A stretch of 42,193 nt of DNA from Alphaproteobacteria bacterium (GTDB taxonomy: Bacteria; Pseudomonadota; Alphaproteobacteria; Rs-D84), in contig JAFSDI010000037.1 of the NCBI GenBank assembly GCA_017436325.1, positions 1 through 42,193 of the forward strand, written 5' to 3'. Of this stretch, positions 22,701 through 32,122 are shown in pieces. How positions within the stretch are numbered: position 1 is the stretch's first letter; each line of letters opens with the position of its first letter. The translations under genes and the position numbers were made by a program. The notes below the pieces were generated by a model. The model had not been told where the DNA came from. It searched no databases and saw nothing but the letters and a program-made list of their open reading frames with translations.

Positions 22701-25700
22701 GTCTGCAGTACAAGACAAAAAAATAGGGAAAGTTGCCGATAATTTTATGGCAAAAGTACAATATTGTCATGATGCCACCTGTGCACAAGAACTGTTAACT
22801 GATGACGAAGTAGCACGTATTCTGAACCTTGAAAGCAATTTAGATGAAGACCAAGTTAAAACAATCGATGACAAACTGGCAGAATTAATAGGATATCTTC
22901 CTGCTGATTCAGAACTTGCTATTAGTCTTGCTGTAACTATGGCAGAAAAAACAAAATGTAATTTTTGGAAAAATCTTACATACCAATGTGAACCTGAACA
23001 ATTTTACAAAGCAGTAGCAGAGGTTTTAACATTTGCGTCTTTATTCTGGTCGGTTGGGCGCAGCGGATTAAGATTTATTAGATCGCCCCAAAAATTGCAA
23101 AACCTTGCAAAAGACGTAACAACAAAAATGAACTTTACAGATGCAAAATACCTTGATGATGAAGCAAAAAACTTAAAACGCGCACAAGATGCATTAAAAA
23201 AGAATCCGTCATCCAGCGAAGCGCAACGACTTCGCACACAAATAACGAAACATAAACAAAACATTCAAACACGCAAAAACAAACTTGGTATAACAGACGA
23301 TGCAGCATTGGCTGTGGCAAAATCTGACGCATACAGGGCACATGATATTGACCTAGCACACCAGGAATATGATAATTTGTTAAAGAAACGCGATGAATGG
23401 GACAACTATATGAAAAACCATAACGGCAACCCACCACAAAACGTTGGCAAGAAAGAAATCGAAAATCTTAACAACCAAATCACACAAGCAGAAAAAAAGC
23501 TGACAGATTTAGGCGAAACCGTTCAACCAGCAAAAAAACTAGAATTGCCAACGGTTGCCCCAAAAGCACAACCAACCGCGCCCGACTTTGACAAACTTGC
23601 CAAGCAAGCAGACAGGAACTTTAACAGGCGTCTTAACAGTTTTAAAAACGGCAAGCCACAAAACCTGACCAAAAAGAATCTAAACGATGACCAATGGAAA
23701 CAACTAAGCGACCATCTGGAAGAAACCGAAGGTATTCGCATAGTCGAAACCAACAAAAACGGCACAACGTTTATGAGTTTTGAAAAAGTCGATAATGCCG
23801 CCAGCATTACCAATAAATCCGATGATATCGTATCCCAAGTTGACAATGTTGCAAACATCAATCGAGCCACAACAAAAGTTGATGATGGCATAAAAGCAGC
23901 AACCACAACAGATGCCGACAATATAACATCAATCAAAAATAAACTAGATGAAGAATTTGATTGGATGCTAACCAATATGAAAGAAAGAAATCATTCGCGC
24001 ACTTTTGACAAAAAACTTTTAACAGACGACGAATGGACAAAACTAAACAAACACCTAGAAGCAAATGATGGGTTCATAATACGCGAACACCCCACAGACA
24101 AAACTATAATGATAATAGAACCGAAACCCAAGGTAACCAATGCAGATGTTGCAAATACATTAATTCATACTAACGACGATGCAATAGAAGCATTCCAAGC
24201 AGAATCTGCAATAGAGGGTATTAGAAATCGCGCCAGCAGAACATTCACATCACAAATGAACAGTTTTAAAGCAGGCAAATCAAACCCATCAATTGTAAAA
24301 AGTAAACTAGACGACAACGAATGGCAACAATTAAATTCATATCTAAAAGAATACGAAGGTGTCCAACTGGTAGAAACAACCGAACGAGGTATAAAAGTTA
24401 TGAAGTTTGAAAAAGTTGGTGACACTGGTACTATCGCAAACAAAGTTGACGATGCTGCAGATATTACACGCAGTGCAACAGCGCCTAAATCAAATAGATA
24501 CAAAATACAAAAAACAATAAAACCCTTTGGTAATTATACTGGTGGCCAAAAAGAAGCAAATGGTGTATTTGAAATCATTGATAATCAATCAGGTCAAATT
24601 ATGTATCTAAAACGCACTTCGGCTAATGAAGTTAATATGACTAAACGTGCTGCAAATGTAAACCTTGGTGCAAATTCCGCAGTTCGTGTGGTACAGCCAG
24701 CAGATATGACCCCAAATGAAATTAATGATATGGTAAAATCTTTAGGAATCACAGTTCCTGATTATGTCAAAGCTGATACATGGTTACTAACCAAAGCGGT
24801 TCCAGACGGCGAAAATTTGATGACAATTGTAAAAAACGGTGGCAGATTAACAGATGGAACAAAAATAACTAACACGGAAATCGATCAAATAATTTCAGGC
24901 ATGAAAAAACTGCGTACAGCAGGTATAAATCATACGGACTTATACACTAATACAATAGTCCGCAGAACTACCAATGGTAAATTAGAAGCACATATCATTG
25001 ATTTTGAATCTGCAGGTATCCATGATGTAAATTTTATCGAAAAAGAACTAAATAAAATAAAAACAATTGAAAATCTCAATACAACAAACCAGTCATTAAC
25101 AGATATCAATACAGATGTTTATAATCGCGCCTATCAAAAATCTTTAGACGCACAAAACATCAAAACCAAACGAAACGAGCCACCTGTCACAATGGTTGAA
25201 CTAGATTTATCTTTAAACAACAAAGCAAGTGAAGTATTAAACCCATCAGAATACAAAGCATTTCAACAAATAAAACAATATGAAATTGAAAAAATGTCCC
25301 TAGAAAATGAAATTGATATTGCAATAGAAAACACACCATATCATAAGCGTGATGCTGCATTAAAATCATACGAAGAAAAACTAAAATTTTATAACACTCA
25401 AATTGAAGGCGCACATAAAGTATATCCCAAAGCAGGACAATTTGCAGACGAACATATAGCAGACATAGAAAAAATTGGCCAGGCAAACATTAATACTAGC
25501 GCCCCAATTGACGATGCAGCAATTGAAATGACACATATCATAAATAATACAATAGATACAAATCAATTAAATGCAGCCGTATTAAAAAACAAAGAAAAAA
25601 TCATACAAACCTTTCCAAAAGATTTATATGACGAACTAAAACAATGGCCAACCGCCAGCCTAGAAAAACGCAAAGAGCTGGCATTAAAGATGCAAAAACA

Positions 25701-26082
25701 TATAGAAACATCTATGAATTGTGATGGAAATGTATGTGACGTATACTTTGTTCACTCATCTGAACTAGGTGGCTCTGGAGGTGCCGCAACACACATCAAC
25801 GACACTCAAAGTTATATAAGAATATCAGAAGAAAGTATTAACAACAATAATATAAACCAAGTTTTCAGTCTAATTGCACACGAAAATACACATGTTGCAC
25901 AGAATGCAGGTAAATCTACGGGATTATCAACAGAAGTCATCAAAGTGTCTTCAGAAAATTATGTACCCCCAAGAAAAAATCAAGCAGCCTATCTTTTAAA
26001 TGCAAAAGAACAAGAAGCAATTTTAGCATCAAAAGCATACCAAAATATAATGACAGATATTGCGCAATATCACGGATGGTAA
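19702..26082 (+). CDS. Giant secreted protein with kinase-like and HExxH metallopeptidase-like domains (2126 aa)
   Basis: ATG 19702 has AGGGAG upstream and opens a signal peptide (NNIFKLLLIVLPITVIANE). Then follow a coiled-coil region with glycine/alanine-rich hydrophobic stretches (about 92-110 and 235-255), a Cys-rich middle (about 370-960), hydrophobic segments near 962-1010 and 1103-1125, and long charged coiled coils. Three degenerate copies of a 60-75-residue repeat (about 1296-1370, 1415-1475 and 1510-1580) share F-x-x-x-x-N/M-S-F-K-x-G/ER and a (L)DD-x-(E)W-x-x-L core. A protein-kinase-like domain carries HTDLYTN (1744-1750) and DFE (1767-1769). The C-terminus has HENTH (2060-2064), an HExxH zinc site followed by VAQ as in DUF4157-type peptidases, and a downstream EQEA. 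This layout suggests an exported, toxin-like effector or surface protein. The next gene is on the other strand. Function unproven. Confidence 0.75.
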   Translation: MNNIFKLLLIVLPITVIANETEITDKLSVMQERGIENATNPEILDAYNKLKEAITLRKNLQTEYLSALSNNASAIQKNEQRIENKVLGSTGIGAIGIGAMKLASGINEQQLDNAAEAQMRAYLSTTFCSYNNNQKFSVGDTNITLPTINLNDLKSEYIKLANDLKERKTILGLKTGIESQEILDSATAGLYDDISTGKSDGAFTSLSAALISPTGTDAIEWNAQKDKISEKIKTGAIVAGAGAVASIAGNIIINKDAPKERSSEITREYEDNIANIDQEISEQQSELDKLITENENIIDDYNQELQQHIDFVETITESDCIEQFREYIDYINSLSLITNSYADTSSLEIPYDLEAQQTAYTKCVTQQQIQECNNTANYKWVYGECIPNKPHSIINDTDPSIDAPRIEEKTASEHQQEQTEEEPQIPACPATGNGLSSINEYSKLGDFCKSDIISEGYIAKKNGTCTCVATGCIISHEVKNGQCIEKPKTNEDQTIYTEKYIDENGFCLPVTLVNVWVKEPNKTIQQSDISEHFNQQCDRHAEIHNCKRTDFNTSRTLTNDNEFLEVEWTCNATSDDYMAAKERINEKYSNLKYQNFCTTKNIKKNQMNTLTSGAKASCITFFDEYSIPDYETQLVLAQTYMKQKVSAEEQFYSTTNACQTADKRTNRTDGRTGQYLNCNTLDDKSRFTFSFLNTPNQQNKKEKTSPDTLMQALCDIFNVKYGKQQNKNPYCNYSYNKKVSTKDEICNKIDYVVQNFGYRANIVPGTGCVLDPSGGLAGEKAKQTGMKSDQKIKDNKLRTFYDLDNYMFSNISTNMNEWLYNQMHIIVQKEMHNKGHRDELVEFKCDPTKAFVMDSRNVLTCTANGHEIDFVFKQLGGTSKRRANASQEGLTCIFGQNGKYDGEHCWGLTKEKCTQLDYDIKQSAGSECPSCGAEWNDTDFAPDGACVLTKSTKVKKTDRGVEIGVGVTLTVGSAVLTFFSGGATYELLVFTAAETTGLIWSAVQDKKIGKVADNFMAKVQYCHDATCAQELLTDDEVARILNLESNLDEDQVKTIDDKLAELIGYLPADSELAISLAVTMAEKTKCNFWKNLTYQCEPEQFYKAVAEVLTFASLFWSVGRSGLRFIRSPQKLQNLAKDVTTKMNFTDAKYLDDEAKNLKRAQDALKKNPSSSEAQRLRTQITKHKQNIQTRKNKLGITDDAALAVAKSDAYRAHDIDLAHQEYDNLLKKRDEWDNYMKNHNGNPPQNVGKKEIENLNNQITQAEKKLTDLGETVQPAKKLELPTVAPKAQPTAPDFDKLAKQADRNFNRRLNSFKNGKPQNLTKKNLNDDQWKQLSDHLEETEGIRIVETNKNGTTFMSFEKVDNAASITNKSDDIVSQVDNVANINRATTKVDDGIKAATTTDADNITSIKNKLDEEFDWMLTNMKERNHSRTFDKKLLTDDEWTKLNKHLEANDGFIIREHPTDKTIMIIEPKPKVTNADVANTLIHTNDDAIEAFQAESAIEGIRNRASRTFTSQMNSFKAGKSNPSIVKSKLDDNEWQQLNSYLKEYEGVQLVETTERGIKVMKFEKVGDTGTIANKVDDAADITRSATAPKSNRYKIQKTIKPFGNYTGGQKEANGVFEIIDNQSGQIMYLKRTSANEVNMTKRAANVNLGANSAVRVVQPADMTPNEINDMVKSLGITVPDYVKADTWLLTKAVPDGENLMTIVKNGGRLTDGTKITNTEIDQIISGMKKLRTAGINHTDLYTNTIVRRTTNGKLEAHIIDFESAGIHDVNFIEKELNKIKTIENLNTTNQSLTDINTDVYNRAYQKSLDAQNIKTKRNEPPVTMVELDLSLNNKASEVLNPSEYKAFQQIKQYEIEKMSLENEIDIAIENTPYHKRDAALKSYEEKLKFYNTQIEGAHKVYPKAGQFADEHIADIEKIGQANINTSAPIDDAAIEMTHIINNTIDTNQLNAAVLKNKEKIIQTFPKDLYDELKQWPTASLEKRKELALKMQKHIETSMNCDGNVCDVYFVHSSELGGSGGAATHINDTQSYIRISEESINNNNINQVFSLIAHENTHVAQNAGKSTGLSTEVIKVSSENYVPPRKNQAAYLLNAKEQEAILASKAYQNIMTDIAQYHGW

Positions 26083-26087
26083 TCTTA

Positions 26088-27356
26088 CTACTCCACCAAC
26101 CCCAGATTTTCTGGGGTTAATTCACCCAGCGCAGATAAAACTGCAAAAAACGCCGATATTTGTGCATGCTTGGCGCGTGTGTGCGCAACGCGTGAATTTA
26201 ATAATTCCTGCTCTGCATTCAATACATCCAACACTGTCCGCCGACCTTGTGCTTGTTCGTCCCGAATACCGTCCAATGCCATTTTATTTGCATCCATACT
26301 GGCCTGCGCTGCACTGATTGCGACCTGTTGCGCCTGATACATATTCCATGCCTGATGTAAATTTTCTGTGATTACACGTCGCGCATTTATGATTTCTTGT
26401 TGTATTCCTGCGACATTTGCACGCACCTGTTCAACATTCGCAAAGGCATTTCCCTTATCATATAAAGGCATTTTCAAATACACCCCTATTCTGCTATCCC
26501 GCACATCGTCCAGATATGGCAAATCATCTATCTTTTGAATTGTGCCACGCACATCAACCGACGGCAGCATTGAATTATATGCAACTGTGATATTTTGTTT
26601 TACTGCTTCTTCCTGTGCCGTCAGCGCCATTAAAATTGGATGCTTATCCAACGCGTATTCCTGTGCGGAATCAATATCAATTGGGAAAAAATGTTCCACA
26701 GGTTCCAAATCAACATCCTTGCAATTTTTATTTTCCGTACCAAAGATTCTTTTATATGTTTCCAGCGCATTATCATATTTTGCGTTTGCATCTGCTACAC
26801 TATACTTTGCCATTTCTAGTCTTGCCGCCGCCTGTGCAACATCTGTCTTGGTTAATCTGCCGACGGCCTGAACGTCAGACACATATTTATAATATTCCCC
26901 TAGTACCCGCTGATTATTTTCATTAAGTTTCAAAATAGCCCCCGCATTAAGAACTTCTATATACGCATTTATCGCATCTAAAAAGACTTTTTGTTGGACC
27001 GCATATAGGTTCGCATTTGCAGCCGCCAATTCACTTTTAGCCCCCTTGATTTGTGCGAACACCGCACCGCCTTGGAACAAATTCTGTTGAAATTCGATTC
27101 CATACTGCACAGGTGAATAATCAAAAGTATATTCGCCAATTTTTGTGCGCGCAGCCCCTGCATTTCCGCTAATACCCAAATATGGTTGCAATCCTGTTGT
27201 TGCAGATTTCACCTGGGCGCGTGCAGAATCAATAACAGTTCGCTGCTGTTCGATTATTGGATTTGTTTTATAAACTATATTTAGTGCCGAATACAAATCT
27301 GCACGCACCGGCTGAACCATACACATTACAAATAAACACATAACTAGTTTTTTCAT
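26088..27356 (-). CDS. tolC: TolC-family outer membrane efflux protein
   Basis: 422 residues from ATG 27356 (AAAGGGG upstream), beginning with the signal peptide MKKLVMCLFVMCMVQPVRA. Two copies of the TolC helical repeat follow, with typical segments such as LYSALNIVYKTNPIIEQQR, LFQGGAVFAQIKGAKSEL, RLTKTDVAQAAARLEMAKY and GRRTVLDVLNAEQELLNSR. Forms a trimeric outer-membrane and periplasmic channel. Last gene of the efflux operon, 16 bases after the second permease, so it very probably serves this ABC transporter. Symbol used in the family sense. Confidence 0.88.
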   Translation of the reverse strand: MKKLVMCLFVMCMVQPVRADLYSALNIVYKTNPIIEQQRTVIDSARAQVKSATTGLQPYLGISGNAGAARTKIGEYTFDYSPVQYGIEFQQNLFQGGAVFAQIKGAKSELAAANANLYAVQQKVFLDAINAYIEVLNAGAILKLNENNQRVLGEYYKYVSDVQAVGRLTKTDVAQAAARLEMAKYSVADANAKYDNALETYKRIFGTENKNCKDVDLEPVEHFFPIDIDSAQEYALDKHPILMALTAQEEAVKQNITVAYNSMLPSVDVRGTIQKIDDLPYLDDVRDSRIGVYLKMPLYDKGNAFANVEQVRANVAGIQQEIINARRVITENLHQAWNMYQAQQVAISAAQASMDANKMALDGIRDEQAQGRRTVLDVLNAEQELLNSRVAHTRAKHAQISAFFAVLSALGELTPENLGLVE

Positions 27357-27372
27357 ATATACCCCTTTGGTT

Positions 27373-28464
27373 TTATAAGGTTGTCTTAAAACGTCGCAGT
27401 GCCACATACCATATCACAGCCCCAACCCCAAACATTGCACCGGCATTTTTTAAAAAATACATCCAATCTGGCCCCTTTAACATTATATTGCGCACCAAAT
27501 AAGAATAGTGACTTAATGGATTTATATAACTTATCCATCGCAATACCAGTGGCATATTCTCTGTTGATATAATCGCCCCTGACAACATCAATGCCAAAAA
27601 AGCAACAATAATTAATCCCAGCATTGCCTGTTGTTGTGTTCTGGTATAAGTCGCCAACCAAACACTTATTCCACACGCAGGTATACAAAAAACCAAAAAA
27701 GATAACAAAAACATAAACTGCGAACCAACGAATGGCACGTGAAAAACCAACATACCAACAATTACTATACTTAACATAACCAAGAATGAAACGATTACAT
27801 ATGGTAAAACCTTGCCCAAAACAATATCGTATTTTGAAATTGGTGCTGCCACAAGTGTTTCCATCGTACCGGTTTCTTTTTCCTTGGCAATCGATACAGA
27901 AATCAAAATTAACAATGCCAAGAACACTAAAATAGCGACCATTGATGGCACCATAAAAAACTTTGTATTCAATTCAGGATTAAACAAAACACGCGTATGA
28001 AAATTTATCGGCAAACTTAAATTTTCGTGTTTTAAATCCAGCAAAGTCTGCGTTATAATCCCACGCAAATAAGCCTCTATACTATGTGCTTTTAAGATAT
28101 TCATTGAATCGATTAAAATTTGTATTTCGCCATTACCACGCATCATTTCCTTGGTTAATCCGCCATCAGGTGCAACAATCGCAACATCTGCCACACCTGA
28201 TTGCACTGCATCAATCGGCGAACGATTTCCTGTATCTGCCTGCACAAAAAAACCGCTTCCAATGGCCCTATTATAAATCTGTTCCATAACGATATCATTT
28301 GGCAAATATTGCATAACAAGTCGCAAATTAGTTGCCTGAAAATTAATAGCACCTGCCAACAAAAGCATCTGAACAACTGGCATAATTAAAACAGCCACCA
28401 TTAACACTGGACTGCGCAACAATGAAATCATTTCTTTTTTAAAGAAACCTTTAAAAACCTTCAT
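27373..28464 (-). CDS. ABC-2 type permease, second subunit (YbhR-like)
   Basis: 363 residues: one N-terminal membrane helix (PVLMVAVLIMPVVQMLLLAGA), a large periplasmic domain (about 45-175), then five membrane helices from about 180. The KEKETGTMETLVAAPISKYDIVLGKVLPY segment is the conserved cytoplasmic coupling region of ABC-2 exporters. It pairs with the preceding permease, whose stop overlaps its start by 4 bases. Exports drugs or other small amphiphiles across the inner membrane in this family; substrate unknown here. Confidence 0.87.
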   Translation of the reverse strand: MKVFKGFFKKEMISLLRSPVLMVAVLIMPVVQMLLLAGAINFQATNLRLVMQYLPNDIVMEQIYNRAIGSGFFVQADTGNRSPIDAVQSGVADVAIVAPDGGLTKEMMRGNGEIQILIDSMNILKAHSIEAYLRGIITQTLLDLKHENLSLPINFHTRVLFNPELNTKFFMVPSMVAILVFLALLILISVSIAKEKETGTMETLVAAPISKYDIVLGKVLPYVIVSFLVMLSIVIVGMLVFHVPFVGSQFMFLLSFLVFCIPACGISVWLATYTRTQQQAMLGLIIVAFLALMLSGAIISTENMPLVLRWISYINPLSHYSYLVRNIMLKGPDWMYFLKNAGAMFGVGAVIWYVALRRFKTTL

Positions 28465-29585
28465 TCCAGCGACCTCTTAAACTTAACTATACACAACAAC
28501 AAAATTATTATTGCCTGCAGCGCAAGAATTGCATACAACCACCAAATATCCACAAACAAACTTCCCTTTAAGAATTGATCACGTGTTATATCCATATAAA
28601 ACCGCGCTGGAAATACTGCTGACACATATCGATAGGCACTGTTCATATATTCAATTGGGAAAACAAATCCAGACAAAATAACAGTTGGCAACAAACCAAT
28701 TATCGCCGCATATTGAATGGCAACCTCTTGTTTTCTGGTCGAAACTGAAATCAACAACCCGATTGCCAAATACCCCAATATAAACAACCAAGTCCCCAAT
28801 ATAAGTTGCCAATAAGCCCCCACAAAAGGCACCCCAAAAACTATTCGCGCAACAAGAAACACCAATACAAACCCCATAAAACTAAGTATCGCATATGGTC
28901 CAACCTTACCAACAATTATATCCAAACGGGTTGCAGGTGTTGACAACAACATTTCCATTGAACCGCGTTCCCATTCACGACATATCGTCAATGTTGTCAA
29001 CATAATTGCAACCAACGCAATAATAACTGCACTTAATCCTGGAACTGCAAACCATTTAGAATTTAATTCCGGATTAAACAAATATCTAATTTTATATTTT
29101 GGATTTTCTGCGCTGGCATTCATTGGTATATCCAGCACCTTAAAATAAGAGCTTTTATTTATTGCAGTCAAATAATTCGCAACAGACGACATCGTTGAAC
29201 TTTCTGTACCATCAACCATAATTTGCACATTTGCACCATCGCCACGATAAAAATCCTTGGTAAATTCCGGCGGTATTATTAATGCGGCCCTTGCATATCC
29301 TGCGACAATATCATCAAAAACATCATTTGGATTATTTTTTACATATGATTTAAAATAACTTGAGCTATCAAACGCCTCAATCAATTTTCTTGATTCCATT
29401 GTTTGACTATTATCAGCAACAGCCAACCTAATCGATTTTATATTAAATTCAATAGAACTGCCCAGAATTAATACTATCAACAACGGCAATATCAATGCCA
29501 TCATCAACGTAAACGGATCGCGTAATATATGCTTAAACTCTTTTGAAAAAATTGCACCACATCTACGTGCTGAAAAGAACGTCAT
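28461..29585 (-). CDS. ABC-2 type permease, first subunit (YbhS-like)
   Basis: 374 residues from ATG 29585 (GGAGGAGCAGGA upstream); the frame continues to 29654 but overlaps the ATPase gene and lacks signals. Same architecture as the other permease: one N-terminal helix (FTLMMALILPLLIVLILGS), periplasmic domain, then a membrane domain with EWERGSMEMLLSTPATRLDIIVGK. Overlaps the ATPase gene by 4 bases and the second permease gene by 4. Confidence 0.87.
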   Translation of the reverse strand: MTFFSARRCGAIFSKEFKHILRDPFTLMMALILPLLIVLILGSSIEFNIKSIRLAVADNSQTMESRKLIEAFDSSSYFKSYVKNNPNDVFDDIVAGYARAALIIPPEFTKDFYRGDGANVQIMVDGTESSTMSSVANYLTAINKSSYFKVLDIPMNASAENPKYKIRYLFNPELNSKWFAVPGLSAVIIALVAIMLTTLTICREWERGSMEMLLSTPATRLDIIVGKVGPYAILSFMGFVLVFLVARIVFGVPFVGAYWQLILGTWLFILGYLAIGLLISVSTRKQEVAIQYAAIIGLLPTVILSGFVFPIEYMNSAYRYVSAVFPARFYMDITRDQFLKGSLFVDIWWLYAILALQAIIILLLCIVKFKRSLE

Positions 29586-30493
29586 ATATCCTGCTCCTCC
29601 ACTAATTTTATAAACACATCCTCCAGCGAAGGTTTTATCTGTTCTATTTCCCAATCTGATTTCAACGCACGCAAATATTTTGCTGCACGAACACCATTTT
29701 TAAATTGCATATGAAAATTCGCGCCATATGGTTGCCACATATCCAATAAATTCATATCTGGCCAGTTTGGATTTTTCCTGCGTGCTGTTAATCGATATAA
29801 CGAATCGCCAAAAGTCTTTATTTTTAAATCATCTGGACTATCAATTGCGATTAATCGACCTGCGCGCATCAATGCGACTCTATTACAATTTTCTGCTTCA
29901 TCCATATAATGAGTTGTCACAAAAATAGTCTTTCCATTTTTTGCCAACGTCCGTATTAATTTCCAGAATTGCATTCTGGCACGCGATGAAACACCGGCAG
30001 TTGGTTCATCCAAGAAAACGATTTCAGGGTCATGCAATAACGCAACGCACAATGCAACCTGCTGTTTTATTCCCGCAGGCAGATTTTTAACAACGACCTT
30101 TAAGCGCCTATCAAACCCTATAAAATCCAATAATTTTTTTCGTTGTCCCAAATACCAATCATTATCAAGGGAATGCAAACTGGCCGCAAAGTCAAAGTTT
30201 TCTTTCACCGACAAATCATCATACAACGTAAATCGTTGTGACATATAGCCTACACGTTTTTTTACATCATTTTCACGTCCTTTTATAAACAAAACATCAT
30301 CTATAATCACAACACCGCTACTTGCGGGCAACAAACCACACAAAACACGTATTGTAGTGGTCTTTCCCGCGCCATTTGCGCCTAAGAAGCCAAAAATTTC
30401 ACCACGCATAACATCAAACGAAACATCATGTACTGCATAAAAGTCATCAAATTTAACAGACATATTTTTTACAACCACTATCTTTTTAGTCAT
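29582..30493 (-). CDS. ABC transporter ATPase, second (YbhF C-half-like)
   Basis: 303 residues. Walker A GANGAGKTT (about 39-47), Q-loop YMSQRFTLYDDLSV, signature LPAGIKQQVALCVALLHDP, Walker B IVFLDEPTAG and switch TTHYMDEAE. The modified signature (LPAGI for LSGGQ) is usual in the YbhF/YhiH group. In E. coli YbhF both ATPases are one chain; here they are separate genes overlapping by 8 bases. The C-terminal 70 residues (EIEQIKPSLEDVFIKLVEEQ) are the accessory region of this subfamily. Confidence 0.9.
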   Translation of the reverse strand: MTKKIVVVKNMSVKFDDFYAVHDVSFDVMRGEIFGFLGANGAGKTTTIRVLCGLLPASSGVVIIDDVLFIKGRENDVKKRVGYMSQRFTLYDDLSVKENFDFAASLHSLDNDWYLGQRKKLLDFIGFDRRLKVVVKNLPAGIKQQVALCVALLHDPEIVFLDEPTAGVSSRARMQFWKLIRTLAKNGKTIFVTTHYMDEAENCNRVALMRAGRLIAIDSPDDLKIKTFGDSLYRLTARRKNPNWPDMNLLDMWQPYGANFHMQFKNGVRAAKYLRALKSDWEIEQIKPSLEDVFIKLVEEQDI

Positions 30494-31223
30494 TTACACC
30501 CCCACGTGACAAAAAGAGTTCATCAAAATTACGACTGTTATATTGACGCAACAAATCATCAGGTGCACCGATTGCCAATATACGTCCATATTCCATCAAA
30601 ACCACATCACTGAAACGTTCAGCTTCATCCATATATGCAGTTGACATTACAATCATAATCCCCTTATTTTGTGCATCATTCAGCAAGTTCCAAAATTCAC
30701 GTCTACTAATTGGGTCAACGCCATTTGTTGGCTCGTCAAGGAACATAATTTTTGGTGAACGCAACAGCGCACATATCAATCCCAACTTTTTGTACATTCC
30801 CCCAGACAATTTTCCCGCGGGCCTATCTAAAAAATCTTCTAATCGTGCCAACTTTACTAATTCTTTTTTCTTTTTTTTATAATCGTTATCATTTAGCCCA
30901 TATAATTTTCGAAAAAAGTCCAAATGCTCATCAACAGACAAATCCGCATATAAACTTTGACTTTGTGGCATATAAGCAATATCTTCTTGAATTTCTGCAA
31001 AAGGTATTCTGTTACCTTTAGTATTATAAAAGACCGCTCCTTTATTTGCATTCAGCAACCCCAACATTATACGAAACAATGTTGTTTTTCCTGCCCCTGC
31101 GGGCCCAATCAAACCATACAGTCGTGCATTTTCAAATCGCACCGTAATATTATCCAAGGCAACAATTTCCTTGAATTGTTTTGAAACATTTTCAACATTA
31201 ATTTCTATATTTTTCTTATTCAT
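30486..31223 (-). CDS. ABC transporter ATPase, first (YbhF N-half-like)
   Basis: 245 residues. Walker A GPAGAGKTT (about 40-48), Q-loop AYMPQSQSLYADLSV, signature LSGGMYKKLGLICALLRSP, Walker B IMFLDEPTNGVDP and STAYMDEAERF. Together with the next gene it forms the nucleotide-binding pair that drives the two permeases. It overlaps the membrane fusion protein gene and the second ATPase gene by 8 bases each. Confidence 0.9.
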   Translation of the reverse strand: MNKKNIEINVENVSKQFKEIVALDNITVRFENARLYGLIGPAGAGKTTLFRIMLGLLNANKGAVFYNTKGNRIPFAEIQEDIAYMPQSQSLYADLSVDEHLDFFRKLYGLNDNDYKKKKKELVKLARLEDFLDRPAGKLSGGMYKKLGLICALLRSPKIMFLDEPTNGVDPISRREFWNLLNDAQNKGIMIVMSTAYMDEAERFSDVVLMEYGRILAIGAPDDLLRQYNSRNFDELFLSRGGVND

Positions 31224-31968
31224 TTTGCATCAATGTACTTTCAATAGTCATTCCAGCTTTTAATATCAAATCTGGATTTTCGAATTGCACTTTTATTCCA
31301 TAAACCAAACGCGTTCTTTCATCACGGGTTTGAACATTTTTTGGTGTAAATTCTGCAACCTCATTAATTTTTATAATTCGCCCAACAAATTTCATATTAT
31401 CAGCCTCTGGCAAGACACCAATCACCTGCTGACCGACACTTAATTTATATAAAATTGAATAAGGCACATAAAAATAAGCCCAGATATCATATGGATTTGC
31501 CAATGCTATTAATGGCGCACCTGGTGCAACAACTTCACCAACTTCGCGAAATTTCGTTGTTACCATCGCATTCATTGGACTTTTAACCACGCACCAACTT
31601 AATTTCAAATCATTATCTTGCTTATTTCGTGTCAATGCATCATATTCCACCGCCGACACATGTCCACGTTCCATTAATTTCATCGCCCTGTCATAATCAT
31701 TATCGATTTGTCGTCCAAAAATCTTGTACGCATCACAAGACAACTCCATTAACGGCTGTCCAGATTGCACGACATCACCTTCAATAACAAAGACATCAGA
31801 AATATCAGAAGCAACACGTGCAGACACAATAACCTTTGATGTTTCCAATGTTCCTGCATAAATATACGGTTTTTTACTAATAAAAAAATTAACGATAAAA
31901 TAAATAACTGCCACAATCGCCAGCGCACCAATAATCAACCACAAAAGTTTTTTATTTTTCAACATCAT
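31216..31968 (-). CDS. HlyD-family membrane fusion protein (YbhG/YhiI-like)
   Basis: About 250 residues. A start at the double ATG 31968/31965 places a membrane anchor (LLWLIIGALAIVAVIYFIVNFF) at the N-terminus. Biotinyl-lipoyl-like halves (TLETSKVIVSARVASDISD, EGDVVQSGQPLMEL and MNAMVTTKFREVGEVVAPGA) flank a shortened hairpin, followed by a beta-barrel (VGQQVIGVLPEADNMKFVG). No good ribosome binding site is seen, and the frame is open to 32034, so the start is uncertain. It bridges the inner-membrane exporter to TolC. First gene of the six-gene efflux operon. Confidence 0.85.
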   Translation of the reverse strand: MMLKNKKLLWLIIGALAIVAVIYFIVNFFISKKPYIYAGTLETSKVIVSARVASDISDVFVIEGDVVQSGQPLMELSCDAYKIFGRQIDNDYDRAMKLMERGHVSAVEYDALTRNKQDNDLKLSWCVVKSPMNAMVTTKFREVGEVVAPGAPLIALANPYDIWAYFYVPYSILYKLSVGQQVIGVLPEADNMKFVGRIIKINEVAEFTPKNVQTRDERTRLVYGIKVQFENPDLILKAGMTIESTLMQNE

Positions 31969-32122
31969 TACATATTTATTATCGCAAAAAGCCAAAACAA
32001 TTTCGTCAGGTAAGAAATCCCAAAAACAATGCAAAAAAAACTGTATATCGCGGTTTTTTATTGAATTTTTATACTTTTAATGTTTTAATAATTCAAAAAT
32101 AGCATAATAAAAAGTAACTTAT

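Noticed and set aside
29582-30493. ABC ATPase signature LPAGI instead of LSGGQ as a sign of a dead ATPase
   Set aside because: This substitution is usual in the YbhF/YhiH group, and Walker A, Walker B and the switch region are intact.
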